Below are positions 14,368 to 27,180 of a DNA stretch of 64,000 bases, piece by piece. The stretch spans positions 194,638 to 258,637 of the forward strand of contig WBMV01004463.1 in NCBI GenBank assembly GCA_013396655.1, in the 5' to 3' direction. Each line of letters begins with the position of its first letter. Positions within the stretch are counted from its first letter, which is position 1. The position numbers and the translations under genes were made by a program. The notes beneath the pieces were generated by a model, which saw nothing but the letters and a program-made list of their open reading frames with translations, did not search any database and had not been told where the DNA came from. Source of the DNA: Campylorhamphus procurvoides. Its lineage: Eukaryota; Chordata; Aves; Passeriformes; Dendrocolaptidae.

Positions 14368-14770
14368 GATGAATATATCTTATCCTCTTTGCAGAGCCTG
14401 TTCCAATATTTTCCTGCTCTCGGTATGAGATTTTTTTACAGTATTTTTGCAGGATTTGGATTGTTGCAGCTTGGGTTTGCTGTCTCTTTTCCTACTGCTG
14501 GAAAGAGCCTGGCTCTGTCTAATCTGCATTCTACCACTAGGTAGTTGAATACAATAGAAATATCTACCTCTCTTTAGCTTTCCATGCTAAAGGCTTTGCA
14601 AAACCATTTCTCTGGGCCTCCCTTCCTACATCGTGTCCATGCAGACATCAGACATGTCAGTTCTTTCTGCTGGAATAGCTCCAGTAGGTCAATGTCCTTC
14701 CTGTACTTGGAAGTCCAAAGTTGCACTCCAGATATTTTCCAGTATTCTTTCCTCCAGGATCAGAGCTCCT
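14368..14770 (-). mobile_element. Old CR1 fragment, 3' part of ORF2/3' region (minus)
   Basis: Read on the minus strand, the segment follows the layout of the CR1 ORF2 C-terminal and 3' region. Recognisable plus-strand anchors are GAGCCTGTTCCAATATTTTC, AGAGCCTGGCTC, and GCTCCAGTAGGTCAATGTCC near 14681-14700. It is strongly diverged and full of indels and stops, so it is an old dead copy. It lies in the same orientation as CNTNAP2. Confidence 0.6.
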
Positions 14771-16246
14771 GTTTTCAGAGTCTAAGCACATATAATGTGC
14801 TTCACATGCAGAGACATAGGAAATGGGATTTTTAGAGGGCAAGTGCTCCATAAAAACCACCGCTTAGTCAGTTTACGCTCTACAAGTACACACCAATTAT
14901 AAAGGTGGGAAAGATCAGAACTGAAAATAAATAATTTGATCATTATTGCAGCAATGAGGATCATTAGCGAGAATAGTAATGAATGTCTAGGAAATGTGTC
15001 AATCAAGTTTTGCCTTTTATAGCCTTGCTGTAAGGTATGAGTATCCCTCACAATAAACGTATCTCCTCCAATGTGTTTTCAACACTTTCTATGAAGCAAG
15101 TTGGAAATAGAAAATCACATGGATAGTCAGGTATTTATGAAAATGATCTCCCACAAACTTACAAATGGAAAAACTCCTCAAAACTCACTAAATACTTTGT
15201 GGTTTTTATGACACAAACTCAGTAGTTCTTAAAACAACTTCTTTTCTTCTTACATGAAGATAAAGATAAACATCAAAAGTTACTTTCACGAGTCAGACTC
15301 CTGGAAAATGATAGCTAATCCACACGCTAATGCAACAAATGCTGTGCCAATGTTTTCAACATTTTTGCTGTTTTACATCCTAAAGTGGCAGGTTCAAAGC
15401 TGTGAAGAACCATAAGGATCATGGAAAAGGATAGATAATGATAAAGCTTCTTACCCATCAGGATTTTGGGATGGAGACAGATGTTCAAACCATCTGAATC
15501 AAAATCTAAAACACATGAAGTTGACTGAAAAATACACAATAAGGCTTGCTGCTACAACATTCTTATCTAACTCTCGGATTTAGCAGCCAAACACTTGTAA
15601 TGGTTTCATTTTTCTCTGAATTATGTAACTGTATTCCCCACATTTACACTTCAGCAGAGAAAAATGCTTTTCTCCTTCTCTAAGCTACGAATTCTTTTAA
15701 GATAGAGAAAGATGGAAACCTCCTTTCTGTGTCTGACAAGAGCTGATATTGACAGCAGAGTGGGGCAGCAGCATAGCACAGCTTGTTCTTGGCCCAATTT
15801 CCATAGCCCCTGGGAATGTACTGTAAAGAGTGTCAGTAAACAATTATGCTTGCACAAACAGATTCAGGCTGCTATAAATCGCTTCACTTCTTGTTCTTAA
15901 ACAAAACTATTTCGCTTATTCCCTGCATGCTTTTGGCAGGCTGGGGCAGGAGTGGAGAGGGAGAGACAGCTGTACTGCAGTTCCATGGTCCTGAAAGCTT
16001 AATGGTTTCCAGTGATTTTGTGCCAGAATCACGGTATGCTTTAGACCACAACGCAATACATTTTTTTCCCAGAAGTTTTGTAGTAAACATATGAGGAGAT
16101 GAAAAGATGGAAGAGTTGGAATTCAGTAGGGGAATGGATCTTGGGATATCCATGAAACACTTTCATTTCCATAGGTCGATGCAGGGCAATAAACTGCAGA
16201 GGACTAGGAGTTTGACTGTGGCCCAAGATGTATTAATGTATGTGAA

Positions 16247-16553
16247 GGGAGGGTGTCAAGGGGAAGGACCAGGCTCTGCTTGGTGGTGCCAAGCAATAGG
16301 ACAAGAGGCAATGGGCACAAACTGATGCACAGGAGGTTCCACCTGAACGTCTTTACCGTGTGGGTGACCGAGCACTGGCACAGACTGCCCAGAGGGGTTC
16401 TGGAGTCTCCCTCACTGAAGACACTCAAGAACCATCTGGACACAAACCTGTGCCATGTGCTCTGGGACGGCCCTGCTGGAGCAGGGAGGTTGGACCTGAT
16501 GAGCCACTGTGGTCCCTTCCAACCATTCCAACATTCTGAGATTCTGTGATTCC
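16247..16553 (+). mobile_element. CR1 3' end, relatively young (plus)
   Basis: A 5'-truncated CR1 carrying the ORF2 C-terminus and 3' terminus. One open frame still reads RTRGNGHKL, RRFHLN, VTEHWHRLP and ESPSL, the usual CR1 ORF2 tail. About 12 bases are missing between the HLN and FTV codons, an in-frame loss. The end shows CCCTTCCAACC and the CR1-type terminal octamer repeat ATTCTGTGATTC. It is antisense to CNTNAP2. Confidence 0.93.
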
Positions 16554-19500
16554 ATTTCCATTGGATTTATAAGTTTAATACCAGGATTGGTCTTCTAGTA
16601 CCCTAGACACTGAGAAGCACGAGTCACACTGAAAGTCAACAAAACAGGTATTTTTTGCTATACGTTAAATTTTACCGTTTCACTATAGTTTGTCCATAAC
16701 AGAATCACCCACAAGATATCCTACTTCTCATAAGGGTTAATGAACTTTTAAATAAAGGATAACCCTTGAACTGAAAGAAACCAATTTTATCTGCCAACTT
16801 AATTTGAGAAGGGGGAGATATTAAAGCTGAATTTAACAAAATCTCAGTAGCATCTATATATGAAATTGTAATGTCCTGTTTCCTAATCTGTTTCTCTCTT
16901 CTCACTATATAGTACTTTTTTTCCCCACCTCTCCATTTTTTCCACGTGCTCAGAAAGATGATTACTTCATCTCTTATGCCACTACAGTGGCTTGAAACAA
17001 TGATTTCCAGCTGTAGCATAAAGAAATTAATTAATTTGCTCAGATTTGGAAGATTCAAGAATAGAACTGATACAAATTGGGCACCTAAAGGAGGATGGAA
17101 CAGAGCTGGGGATGTGCTTAAAATACTACTAGTCCTTTACCTATACAATGTTGGCTAACAGGATGGAGATTCAGGACTGTCATTGTCTTATCCCAGTTTG
17201 TGCCAAATATATTGCAATCTTTGTTAATTTGCCATAAATTGACTTCGAAAATACTTTTGTGTACCAGCACTTACTATTCAATTTCAGGTGTCAGAGGGCT
17301 TTGCTGTAAGGCAGATGGAGGTAATGGTGAATAATAATATTAATAGCAAGTAAAACAAGGTTTGTACAGAAAGATAGTTTTATTTAATAATTCTATATGC
17401 TATTACTGGAAAAAAGCAGACTAGTTTACAGACACATACACTTTTTCTAAAGTCTGAAAGAGATGCCAGAGTTATAAGAGTAATATTTAAATTTTAAACC
17501 ATTCATTAAAATTACTCTTTTGCATTTTACACCTCAAGTTCCAGCGCTTTAAACAGTTGCTCTCCAGTGAAAAACACTTCAGCTCCATCTTTCACACACT
17601 TCAGAAAGCAGAAGAAAAGCTGCATGACAGTAAGAAAAGAGGGTTTGGGGCAAAGTTAAATTGTACAGCAATCTGATGCTGAAAGGACAGAAGTAACCAA
17701 TCCACTTGACTTACTGCCTCTCGTGCCTTTTGCACATCAAGTACCTCCTTAATCTCAAGGTACTCCTTTGCAGCATGCACATAAAAAGGCTTAAATAGTG
17801 TAGGAAGGTATTACGATTAAATAATGCATGGATTTGATCCTTCCTTCCTTATAAATGTAGGTAATTTCTTATTTACACAAGTATGGTGGCCTTTGCAGGT
17901 ACTGCTTACTTGAGTAATGATTATTGATTTGGGCACATCTATACACTATTACTACATCCCTAATCATGAAATGCTATTACTCAGCTATAAATTATTATTA
18001 TTACTTAAATCACACACGTTCTTGTTATAGTGCAGTGCAGTTTTCTTAAAGATTGATATGGTAGATTCTATAGAAAAAGGAACATAATGCGAGTAATATT
18101 TTATTTTAAACCTTAGAAGTGGGAAAGTAGGTCAAGTTCCATGCCAAACAAATATGTTGGAAACTGTTTTAATTCTATGCTGGAAAACAGTTCAATGAGA
18201 TTGGGAACATCTTTTAAATCAAATATCTATCAGCAGTTATTACATGAAGACTGTCCATTTGGATGTCCATTTTCCCTTTAGGATAGCTAAAGGGAAAAAA
18301 AAAAAAGTTTGTTATAATTTAAATAGAAAAAATATCCCAGCTCATCATCATCAAGTTGGACCTCAAAACACGGGGTTGATGTCAGTATGCTGAAGGTAAA
18401 AAGGTAATATTACAACAGTGGCAAATGAACCTGTGCCTTCCCATACAGAATCAGAAACTCTTTGGCTACAAAGAACAAAATTATAGGGTACCAAAGCACA
18501 GTTTAGAATATTGAAAATTCAGGGGATTGAAGTAATTAATTTGATTTTGCCAAATTCTTTATCTGAAGGGCCCAAAAAAAGGTGGTGATGGAAAAACAAA
18601 TGAAAAATTAAATTATTCAAATAAGATCAACTTCCTTAATTCATTACAGATGAATTTTAAATTAAATTACTTATAAAGTTTATCTGATAATATGTTATTG
18701 AAAGCCGGTGTTCTGGAAAGTAATATTTTGATTTCTGCATGATTTTATGAACTTAAATTTTCTGTTTTGGGCTGCACTGATCAGGTATAATTTAGTAGAA
18801 ATTTGACACAAAGAACAAAATTCCATGATGCTCAGCAATTAAGAGGGAAGTTGGCTTACTCTGCTACTATTTTTAATTAAAATTTTCTGATCGAGAAAGT
18901 AGTACAGTTGTACTCAATAGGCTTCTAATTTTCTATGCTTGTTTACTAAATGATCTGTTGAATGCAAAATAGGGGTTTGATTAATTTTCTGACATTTCTT
19001 GTACAAAACTGATTTGAAGCATAATGTGCCTCTTCTTATTTGAAAGAGAAGCTCCCTTTCATATGTTTGTTGTGAAAAATAAGTATTCAGATGAAAATTA
19101 AATCCTAACTGCCTGAGGGAAAATGATTGTTGTATAAATTGCCATAAAGGCACTTACAAGGAGAACTTTTAACACAGATTTAAAAGGAAAAAAACCCATC
19201 AAAACACACCCCAAACTATGACATACTGGTATTCAAAGATGGCTTGAGGACTTAATAGCCCACACCTGCAGTAAAAAAAGTCAAGATACAAAACAAGCAT
19301 ATTCCTTCGGTTACATCTGCAGGAACCCAGAGAGTCATGGTATAACCCCCCTAGTTGCTCTCACTCCAGTCTCAGTCTGGGGTTAGAACCTCTCACAAAT
19401 GTTAAAAAGATGGGAAAAGGTAGTTTTATTTACTGCACGACAAAGTGACACCACACCACCTGAGAGGACATCTTTAAGTCAGGCAATCCAATTTACTACT

Positions 19501-22500
19501 AATCTTGGTTTCTTTAACTGCTTTCTTAGGGCATCCTCAGGGAAGACCTGGTGCAATGGTTGCTGGCCAAAACCCCTAAAAAATAACTGGCAGTTCTACC
19601 TTCTGTGTACCATTCAAACCACATACATTTCATGGCTTCATTTGCTGCTATTTTAAAAAACTCTAACCAGGTGATTAGGATGGACAGATTTGGTGTATCC
19701 TAAAATTCAACACTCAGTACCAGCCAGATAAATTAGTATCTGCATCTCTGATTTGAACAGAATGTAACCTTTGGAACACACAATCCTTAAGAACTCATTT
19801 CTGAAGGGCTCATCCTACCAAAAATAAACTTGATACAAAAAACTTGATACAAATAAACTTGATTACAAAAGAAAAGTAATAATTGTTTAGGAAGATTACA
19901 CAGAAGTCAATAAATAACCTTGAGTAAGGTTGCTGGTGTTTGTTTATTTATTATTGTTTCCCTAGAAGTCTGTTATTTTCATGTTATCTTTTTTCCCCAT
20001 CTTCACTAAGTCTATGAGAGTTTGGTCGCTTATTATTTCAACCATAAAATTACTCAAGTCACAGAAATTGCACTAGCTCAGGAGTTATTCCCAGAAAATC
20101 AGGCTTTAGGTATGAAGTCCATTTAGCAGCCTGATTGATTATGTGTATCAAAATTCAATTTAAACAAACCCAGAACAATATAGAGCTTGTATTCCTTCTT
20201 TGAAAGCATTTGTGGTGCCTTTCTACCAATCAGATTTCATAAATGCAGCTAAGAAATCTGAGGGATATTTTACTTTATAGAATGGGGCTGAACTATTTTA
20301 ATTTGGTTTATGAAAACCATACAGACATGTTTATGAAATCATTACTGCTACTGAAAAGAAATTAGAGATCCATCACTGAATTTTTTTACTGCCATCAGCT
20401 GTGCTTTAAACATTGATTTATGCTCACAACTCTTTCTCTTCATATTAAAGGCATATATAACACATGGCTAGATTTACATTGAGGTTAATTCTTACAAATG
20501 GTTTGAATATTTATCCTATTTATATCTATGAAAAAGTGATCAAAACATGCAATGCCCAGTAAAACCTGCAGGGAACTAAAGCACCTCCAGGTTATCTGTC
20601 CTCTCCCCCAGGCTCTGATGGATTATTTTCATACAGCCCAGCTGCTAATTACATGTATGTTACAGATGTATCTGCTAGTCCATCAATCCTTCCCCTGCAA
20701 AACAGCAAGGCCATTTCACGGAAGGGAGTTCTTGCCCTTATGGTCTCCACACTCCTCCTATCATAAAATATTCATGAAGATGAATTCACATCTTGCAACT
20801 CTTCATGAGTCCATCTCAGGTATTAGGATGGATTTGCCTGCTGGTCTGGATGAGATGTCTGGTTTTTCCCTCTTGCTCCTCTGCCAAAATCAAAGGATAA
20901 GAGTCTCCAGGAATATGACAGAAGCACTTTCATTTGGCTTAGCTGAAATGTCTGCTTGGGGCAAAAGGAAGATGGAAAGAAAGAAAACAACACTTTTTTA
21001 AGGATTTAATGCCAGTGCTGAAAAATAACTGTAGTTCCCATTCAAAGTGACACCAGACGAATTTTCCTTTGATATATAAAGTGTGTGTGTTATTAGAAGC
21101 ATTTACATCTCTATATTCTGAATCACTGTGAGAACCTCCATAGCTTTGTGTTCATTTCTTTCTGTAATCAGAAATATTAAAGCAAACCATGGAATATGTT
21201 GATTTATACATACAAATAACAAGCTATACTTGCAAATAATATTTTTCTTCTTTGGAAGCAGAGTCCTGTCTTAAATATATATAGTGATAAAATGCCAATC
21301 ATGCCACTGAAATTGCACCAAACATTCTCTGGAATGCTCAGCATGGTGCTTGTCTTTGTGGCTCTGTGTAAACGAGACACATGCCAATAAATTCTTTCCA
21401 CTCATACAAGCAGACTTGAAACAATTGTTGTGCTTTCTCAAAATATGATACAATTTTATTTATAGTTCAGTTGACAATTCAGTCTTGCTTTCCTTGCTTT
21501 TACATTTATCTCCTTTTCTTCAGTTAGTCATGCACTTTTCGTGTAGCTGCTATTTGCCAACATGCCATCTTAAACATTTTGGGGGATGCATTCCCATATC
21601 AACACTTCACAGAGAATCTGACACAGAGAATCTCCAGCAATCCAAAGAGACCCTGCCTGTGCATTCCCATCAGGAAAAGGTGGCCCAGTAGATCCTGAGA
21701 TGGTGTGTGAGGAATGTGTGCTGGGCCGTGACTGATCTACAAAGACTGTCCTCCCTCCAATAAATTTGGAATCAGAGGCATTTTGAAATCTCAGTACTTA
21801 CCTGCATCTCAACAGCTTTCTGGTTTGGTTCCATCTTCCTTTTCCAGACTTTGTCAGAAGAATTAAAGGGAATGTTGAAGTCATAACATTGTGGACAGAA
21901 TTCTCACTCATTATACTGTTTTTTGATATGTCTGTTTTTGTGATATGTCTGTAATTCTGAGTGTCCCCATTTCAGCATATCAAAATTTACTTTCCTGGTG
22001 CCCAATGTCTTCAACTATATTTTTCAGGACTCAGCAGCTGTATAAAAAAGAAAAATACTTCCAAGTGAAGTACTCAGGTAATATGTTATATTCAAAGTCT
22101 TTCTCCACCTGTCTTCATTCAGTAGACAGGGTTACTTAACACTGAGACACACAGGATAGTGAATCCTCTACTCTATTTGTAAGTTAATATCCAAAATTTA
22201 AACTCCTCAAGGATCCAGCACGAAAGCTCCCTCTCTAAGCACTTTCAGGCACAGTGCTTCCAGTCTTTCATTTGACTTTCCACACTATTCTCCAAGACAA
22301 AGAAAATACTGACTTTTCTAACAGGGAAACAAGGTCAGGAAAAAAAGAAACCAAAGGCCTTTACTATCAATTGCTTATGTTCCAGAGGAAAACAGATAAA
22401 AGTAGCAAATTCGTTTTCCTTCTGCAAGAAATTTTCTCTCCTGTCAGCTCCATAAAACCTATATAAATGATCAACATTAATATGTAAGATCAGCCCATTA

Positions 22501-23159
22501 TGCAATATCAGTATATTATATCAGTTCAGAAAGATTCCTTGATACTACAGGCGGTTTTGCTTTGTGAGATGATCATCACTTGCCTGCCAAAAGGAAGCCT
22601 TTTTGCCATTCACAAAACCCCCTCAAGATACACACCTACGGCATCACAACGTGATGAAAACTGCTTAGTTTGAGCTACCACATTTCAGATTTAACATAAA
22701 ACCAAGAGCCACTTCCTTTCCCAGTGAGGAGAAAAATAAAATCAACTTCCATTTCTGAACATGATTCACGACAGACATATTGCATTTGCTGACATTTCGT
22801 GAAAGGTAAATCTTCAGCAACCAAAGAGGAGTGATTTTCAAGTTCAGAATATAATTATTCTCTATGACAACAAGATTTCTGAACTAAATATTCTCTATAA
22901 ATATAGAGAGGGGCATTTCTATGAGACATGACTTAATAATATAGAAAGTTACTAAATTAAGAGTTCAGGGAATCCCTAAAATCCAAATGAATTATCTCTT
23001 CTGGTTGAAGCAGTAGTATGCACCAGGGCAGAACTGGTCAGAAAAGATTGTATTACTTCCTTAAGACTGAAACCAACAATCATCTTCTTTATCTTAATCT
23101 CTTCAATGCTCTTGCATAGCCCTCCTACATTTAGATTTGACATAAGCAAGAAAATTTGT
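16554..23159. other. Intronic, no gene or recognisable element seen
   Basis: AT-rich sequence. The 149-codon open frame at 20552-21001 has no recognisable domain and no CNTNAP2 similarity. A short internal tandem repeat (ATAAACTTGATACAAA-type units) lies at about 19823-19870. Confidence 0.65.
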
Positions 23160-23335
23160 TTAAGGAGAATGGTGAGACACTGGAACGGGTTACCCAGAGA
23201 AGCTGAGGATGCCCCATCAGACTCTCAGCAACTCACTCTGATCAAGTGAGAGATGTCCCTACCCATGGCAGGAAGGTTGGATTAGGTGAGTTTTAAAGGT
23301 CCCTTCCAACCCAAACCATCCTGTGGCTCATTGAT
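23160..23335 (+). mobile_element. CR1 3' end fragment (plus)
   Basis: Shows the CR1 signature ACTGGAACGGGTTACCCAGA, then CATGGCAGGAAGGTTGGATT and CCCTTCCAACCCAAACCAT, ending in a decayed terminal repeat. About 75 bases of downstream flank resemble the flank of the CR1 that ends near 27180, described under findings. Confidence 0.85.
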
Positions 23336-23699
23336 TTTGTGATGTATAAAGCAGATGAAGGGAGTAACACAACCTACTGTGTTGCTGGAGCTGGGTTCAC
23401 TGATCCCAATACACAATTATATGCATATAATATTCTAATGTATAGGTAAGAATGAAAACTTCTAATACGGATAAATTTGTATCTGAAATTTATGGTCATT
23501 AATGTCAACAATGCAGTGAACAGAAACTTCTGTTATACCATCATTTAATAATGAGAATTACAGCTGAATAGTCATTTGTAGTCTATTACCTAGGTGCCAG
23601 TATGTGGAGGATTTTTATGGTTATCTCACTTCGACCAAGAATTTAATAAGAAATTTATCATTATCAAAGATTTATTCAGGAATTATTTGATGTCTTCAT

Positions 23700-23790
23700 C
23701 AAAAGTCTTCAAACACTTGTTTGAAGGCTTAGTTGAATACAGATGGCCTACCCTTCCAACAGAAACCATTCTCTAATTCTGTGATTCTAC
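23700..23790 (+). mobile_element. Possible CR1 3' terminal scrap (plus)
   Basis: Ends CCCTTCCAACAGAAACCATT followed by AATTCTGTGATTCT, matching the CR1 3' terminus with its octamer repeat. Upstream sequence is too decayed to place. Confidence 0.5.
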
Positions 23791-23964
23791 TGAGTTTGGC
23801 CTTGGATAGGGCTATTTTTAGTCTTCAAGATATTTTTCTAAAAAACCCTTTTCTGTATATATATTCCTAGTATTAATGACACATTACGGTTTCTCCTTGA
23901 TGAAGCTATAAATCCATTATTAAATATATTTAGTGGCAGTACTGAATTTAAGAGTTCAAACAGA

Positions 23965-24875
23965 AAAACCTGACTGTGGAGTCCTTTAAAAACACTTTAG
24001 CAAGTGCCTGACAATGCACATGGTGATTGAGAGACCTGAGGACTAGGGGAAAGCAGATGTTATTCCTCTCTTCAGGATGGGCAAGGAAGGTCCAGGGAGT
24101 TACAGGCTTACCTCTGTCCCTGGGAAAGTGATTGAGCAGCTCATCCTGGAAACAATTTCCAGGCATAAGGAAGGACAAGCAAATCATCAGGCCTCGTCAT
24201 GGCTTGACAAAGCGAAATTCATTCTTAACCAATCTGATAAAATCCTGTGATGAAATGACCATCCTAGTAGAGGAGAGGAGAGCAATTGGTAATTGTCTAC
24301 CTGTTCTTTGGTAAGGCCTGTGTCACTGTCTCCCCGAAGATCCCCCTGCAGAAGTTGATGCATGAACAGACAGTGAAGTAAATTAAAAACTGGCTGAACA
24401 ACCAGGTGCAGCCAGTGGCCCAGGGTGTGGCTGGAGCAGTGTGCCCTTGGGGTCAGAACCCCAGTCCTGGTCAGTGTCTTGGTTAAGGGCTGGATGATGT
24501 GCACCCTCAGCCCTCTGCTGAGGGCACAAAACTCTGGGGACTGGCTGATATGCCAGAGAGTCATCCTGTCCTCCAGAGAGCAGGAAAACAGGATGGGAAA
24601 AGGGTCTGACAGCAACCTGTCAGGCCATGGGCATGAGCTGGAACATCCCACCCGAACATCAGGGGAAGCTCTTTCACTGTTTCCAAACACGGACACAGGT
24701 TACCCAAAGGTTGCACAGTATCTTTTTGGGGAGGAGATAGAACCAGGCAGGTTGTGGAATGTCTGCAGCCCTCTGGACGTGGTCCTGGGCAGCCTGCTCT
24801 AGTTAACCTTACTTGAGGAAGGAAGACAACCTCCAGCCCCTTACAGTCTCAGCCTTTCTGTGATTCTGTAAATCA
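23965..24875 (+). mobile_element. CR1 with reverse-transcriptase fragment and 3' end (plus)
   Basis: Starts in the CR1 ORF2 RT region. The conserved stretch for tyrosine/arginine-proline-(valine/serine)-leucine reads as GAGTTACAGGCTTACCTCTG, followed by CATCAGGCCTCGTCATGGCT and CTGGCTGAACAACCAGGTGC. It then jumps to the 3' region (CTGCAGCCCTCTGGACGTGG, GGGCAGCCTGCTCTAGTTAA) and ends near TTTCTGTGATTCTGT. Frameshifts and an internal deletion make it non-coding. The 169-codon minus-strand frame at 24187-24696 is antisense to it. Confidence 0.88.
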
Positions 24876-24879
24876 GGCC

Positions 24880-25038
24880 TGAAGGGGAAGGGGGGAAGGG
24901 GAGGGAAAAGGAGNNNNNNNNNNNNNNNNNNNNNNNNNNNNNNNNNNNNNNNNNNNNNNNNNNNNNNNNNNNNNNNNNNNNNNNNNNNNNNNNNNNNNNN
25001 NGAGGAGAGGAGAGGAGAGGAGAGGAGAGGAGAGGAGA
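24880..25038 (+). repeat. (GGAGA)n microsatellite with 88-N assembly gap
   Basis: Purine-rich GGGGAAGG/GGAAAAGG sequence leads into a gap at 24914-25001, which is followed by at least seven clean GGAGA units up to 25038. It starts at the tail of the preceding CR1, so the array may have grown from the element's 3' end. True length is unknown because of the gap. Confidence 0.95.
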
Positions 25039-25259
25039 AAGGAAAAGTTTGGTTTTGTGGTTTAGGGTTTTCATAAGAAGGGAGAGAGGAGCAAAAGGAG
25101 CCATACCAGAAGATTGCTACATACAAGTGGTGAATTTGCTAATCATGTAGAAAAGACAAAAACAGACAGTGTTAGGAAAACAAACAAGACTGCATAGTCA
25201 GATCCCCGAGTGGCAACAGAACAATTTACATTCTAATAAAAACTGAGGAAGATGTTAAA

Positions 25260-26010
25260 CAGAAGATAACAAGGCTAGACAGCATGAACCAGCACACCAA
25301 GCTGTCTCGGAGAAAGTCTGTGACTATTATTATTGTTGATTTTCAATAGCCCTTGGAACACCAAGAAAATCACAAAAGACTGAAATAAACTGTAGTGTGC
25401 AAATATTGAAGAAGATGACCTGCACTATTACAAGCTGCTCCCATTAACACTGCTGCTAGACAAAATAATAAACCTGATCAATAAAAATTTAAAGGAGGTA
25501 AATGAAGTTACTGCAGATCAACATGGGTTTATAAAAAGTAAATCATGTCAAAGTACCCTGATCTTCTGATGGCTTTTTTTTCCCCCCAAGAATACAAATT
25601 TGAATCACAAGAAATTTGCATATATATGCACTTAAGTCTTTTTCTGCATACATTGTAATAGAATGCATTTTGAAACCTGAAAGCACTTGACTGGCAGTGT
25701 AAAATATTTTAACCAAGATTAAGAATTATTATAAATGTGACACTAAATATCTCAAAATGTAACCATAACAAAGAAAATGAGTGGTTTCTAGAGAGAACTA
25801 GTGGAAGTCTGATCTTCAGTCCTCCATTATTTAACATCTTTATTATAAGAACTGCAGAAAAACACATGGTCTGTGGAGTTGAAGATGACTTGAAGTTTAC
25901 ACATATCACAAGCTTGGGATATCCAGGTCAGCTGGTAAAAGGAAACATTAGGTATTTCAGTGTAGACACGTGTCAAGTCATGAACCTGGGGTAAAGAACA
26001 CAGCTCCAGC
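25260..26010 (+). mobile_element. Ancient CR1 RT-domain fragments (plus)
   Basis: Two pieces resemble decayed CR1 ORF2. About 25395-25590 includes GATCAACATGGGTTTATAAA, the Gln-His-Gly-Phe RT block. About 25777-26000 includes TTTAACATCTTTATTATAAG (FNIFI-like), GAAGATGACTTGAAGTTTAC (the ADDTKL catalytic block, degraded) and TCATGAACCTGGGG. AT-rich insertions separate them. They are clearly older than the copies on either side. Confidence 0.65.
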
Positions 26011-26224
26011 CTGAGACATTCAATGCCAGGAGGAAATGTGCCAGAACCATGACTGGTACATTACTCAAAAAAGGAAGACAAAACAAACTGTACCCCTCTG
26101 ATAAGTGGGACAGCACATCTGATGATGACTCACGTGAAGAAAGCTGAGGTACTCAGCAATTTTTTTTCAAGTTTTCACTGCCAGTTGCAGTTCCCACATC
26201 TCTCATGCCCCTGATAATCAAGGC

Positions 26225-27180
26225 AGGGAATGGAAGAATTTAGTCCCACCCATTGTAGGAGCAGATGAGATTTAAGACCATCTGAAGAATCTGGAACAAG
26301 TCCATGGAATCTGACAAGAGGCAGCCCAGGGTCCTGAGGGAGCTGGCAGATATAGTTGCTAAGCTGCTCTCTATCACTTCTGAAAAGTCATGATAGTCAA
26401 GCAAAATCCCTCGTGGCTGGAAAAGGAGAAACATTGTTCCCGTTTCTAAAATGTGTAAAAATGAATATGCTGAGAACTACCAGCCAGTCAGCCTCCCTCT
26501 GTCTCATGAAGCTCCCGAAACAGCTTCTCCGGGAAGCTGTCAAAGACGATGAATGGCAAGGAGGTTTTTCAGAGAAAACCAACATGTCTTCATGAAGGGC
26601 AAATCATACCTGACCAAGGTGGTGGCCACCTACAGAGGAGTGACTGCACTGGGGCATAAGGGAAGAGCTATTGATGTAACCCACCTGGACGTCTGCTATT
26701 AACACAGTTCCACACACCACCCTTGTCTCTAAATTGGAGAAATAAGGGTTTGATGCACCAACTGTTAGATGGATAAGACTGGCTGGATAGAATCAATGAA
26801 GAAGATCAAAGAATCAATGCCCATAGGATCAATGGCTCAAAGTCCAAATGGAGATCAGTAATGAGTGGTGTCTCTCAGGGGTATTGGGACAAGTACTGTT
26901 AAATATCTTTATTAATGACACTAGGGCATGTACTGAGAGTATGAAAGGAACATTTTTAAACCAAAGAGGGTAGATATACACTACACAAGAGGAAGGAATT
27001 CTGCAACAGACCTCCCAGAGAGCCATGGATGTCCCACCTCTGGAAGTGTTTGGGGTCAAGTTGAACAGAATATTGAGGAGCCCAGTCTGGTAGAAGGTGT
27101 CGCTGCCTATGGAGGTGGGGTTGGACCTTTCAACCCCTTCCAACCCAAACCACTCTGTTCTTCGTTGATTCCATGATATG
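26225..27180 (+). mobile_element. CR1 with RT-domain remnants and 3' end (plus)
   Basis: Carries ORF2 RT blocks in shifting frames: NYQPVSL at about 26476, HVFMKGKSYLT at about 26580, VTALGHKGRAIDV.HLD at about 26640-26690, and SGVSQG with FINDT-like sequence at about 26860-26925. The YADD block is deleted. The 3' region has TCCCACCTCTGGAAGTGTTT, CCCCTTCCAACCCAAACCA and a decayed terminal repeat. It is non-functional and antisense to CNTNAP2. Confidence 0.88.

Noticed and set aside
20552..21001. 149-codon plus-strand open frame
   Set aside because: No recognisable domain, no splice-site context supporting an exon, and no relation to CNTNAP2.
24187..24696. 169-codon minus-strand open frame
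   Set aside because: Antisense to a plus-strand CR1 RT region. No independent similarity was recognised.
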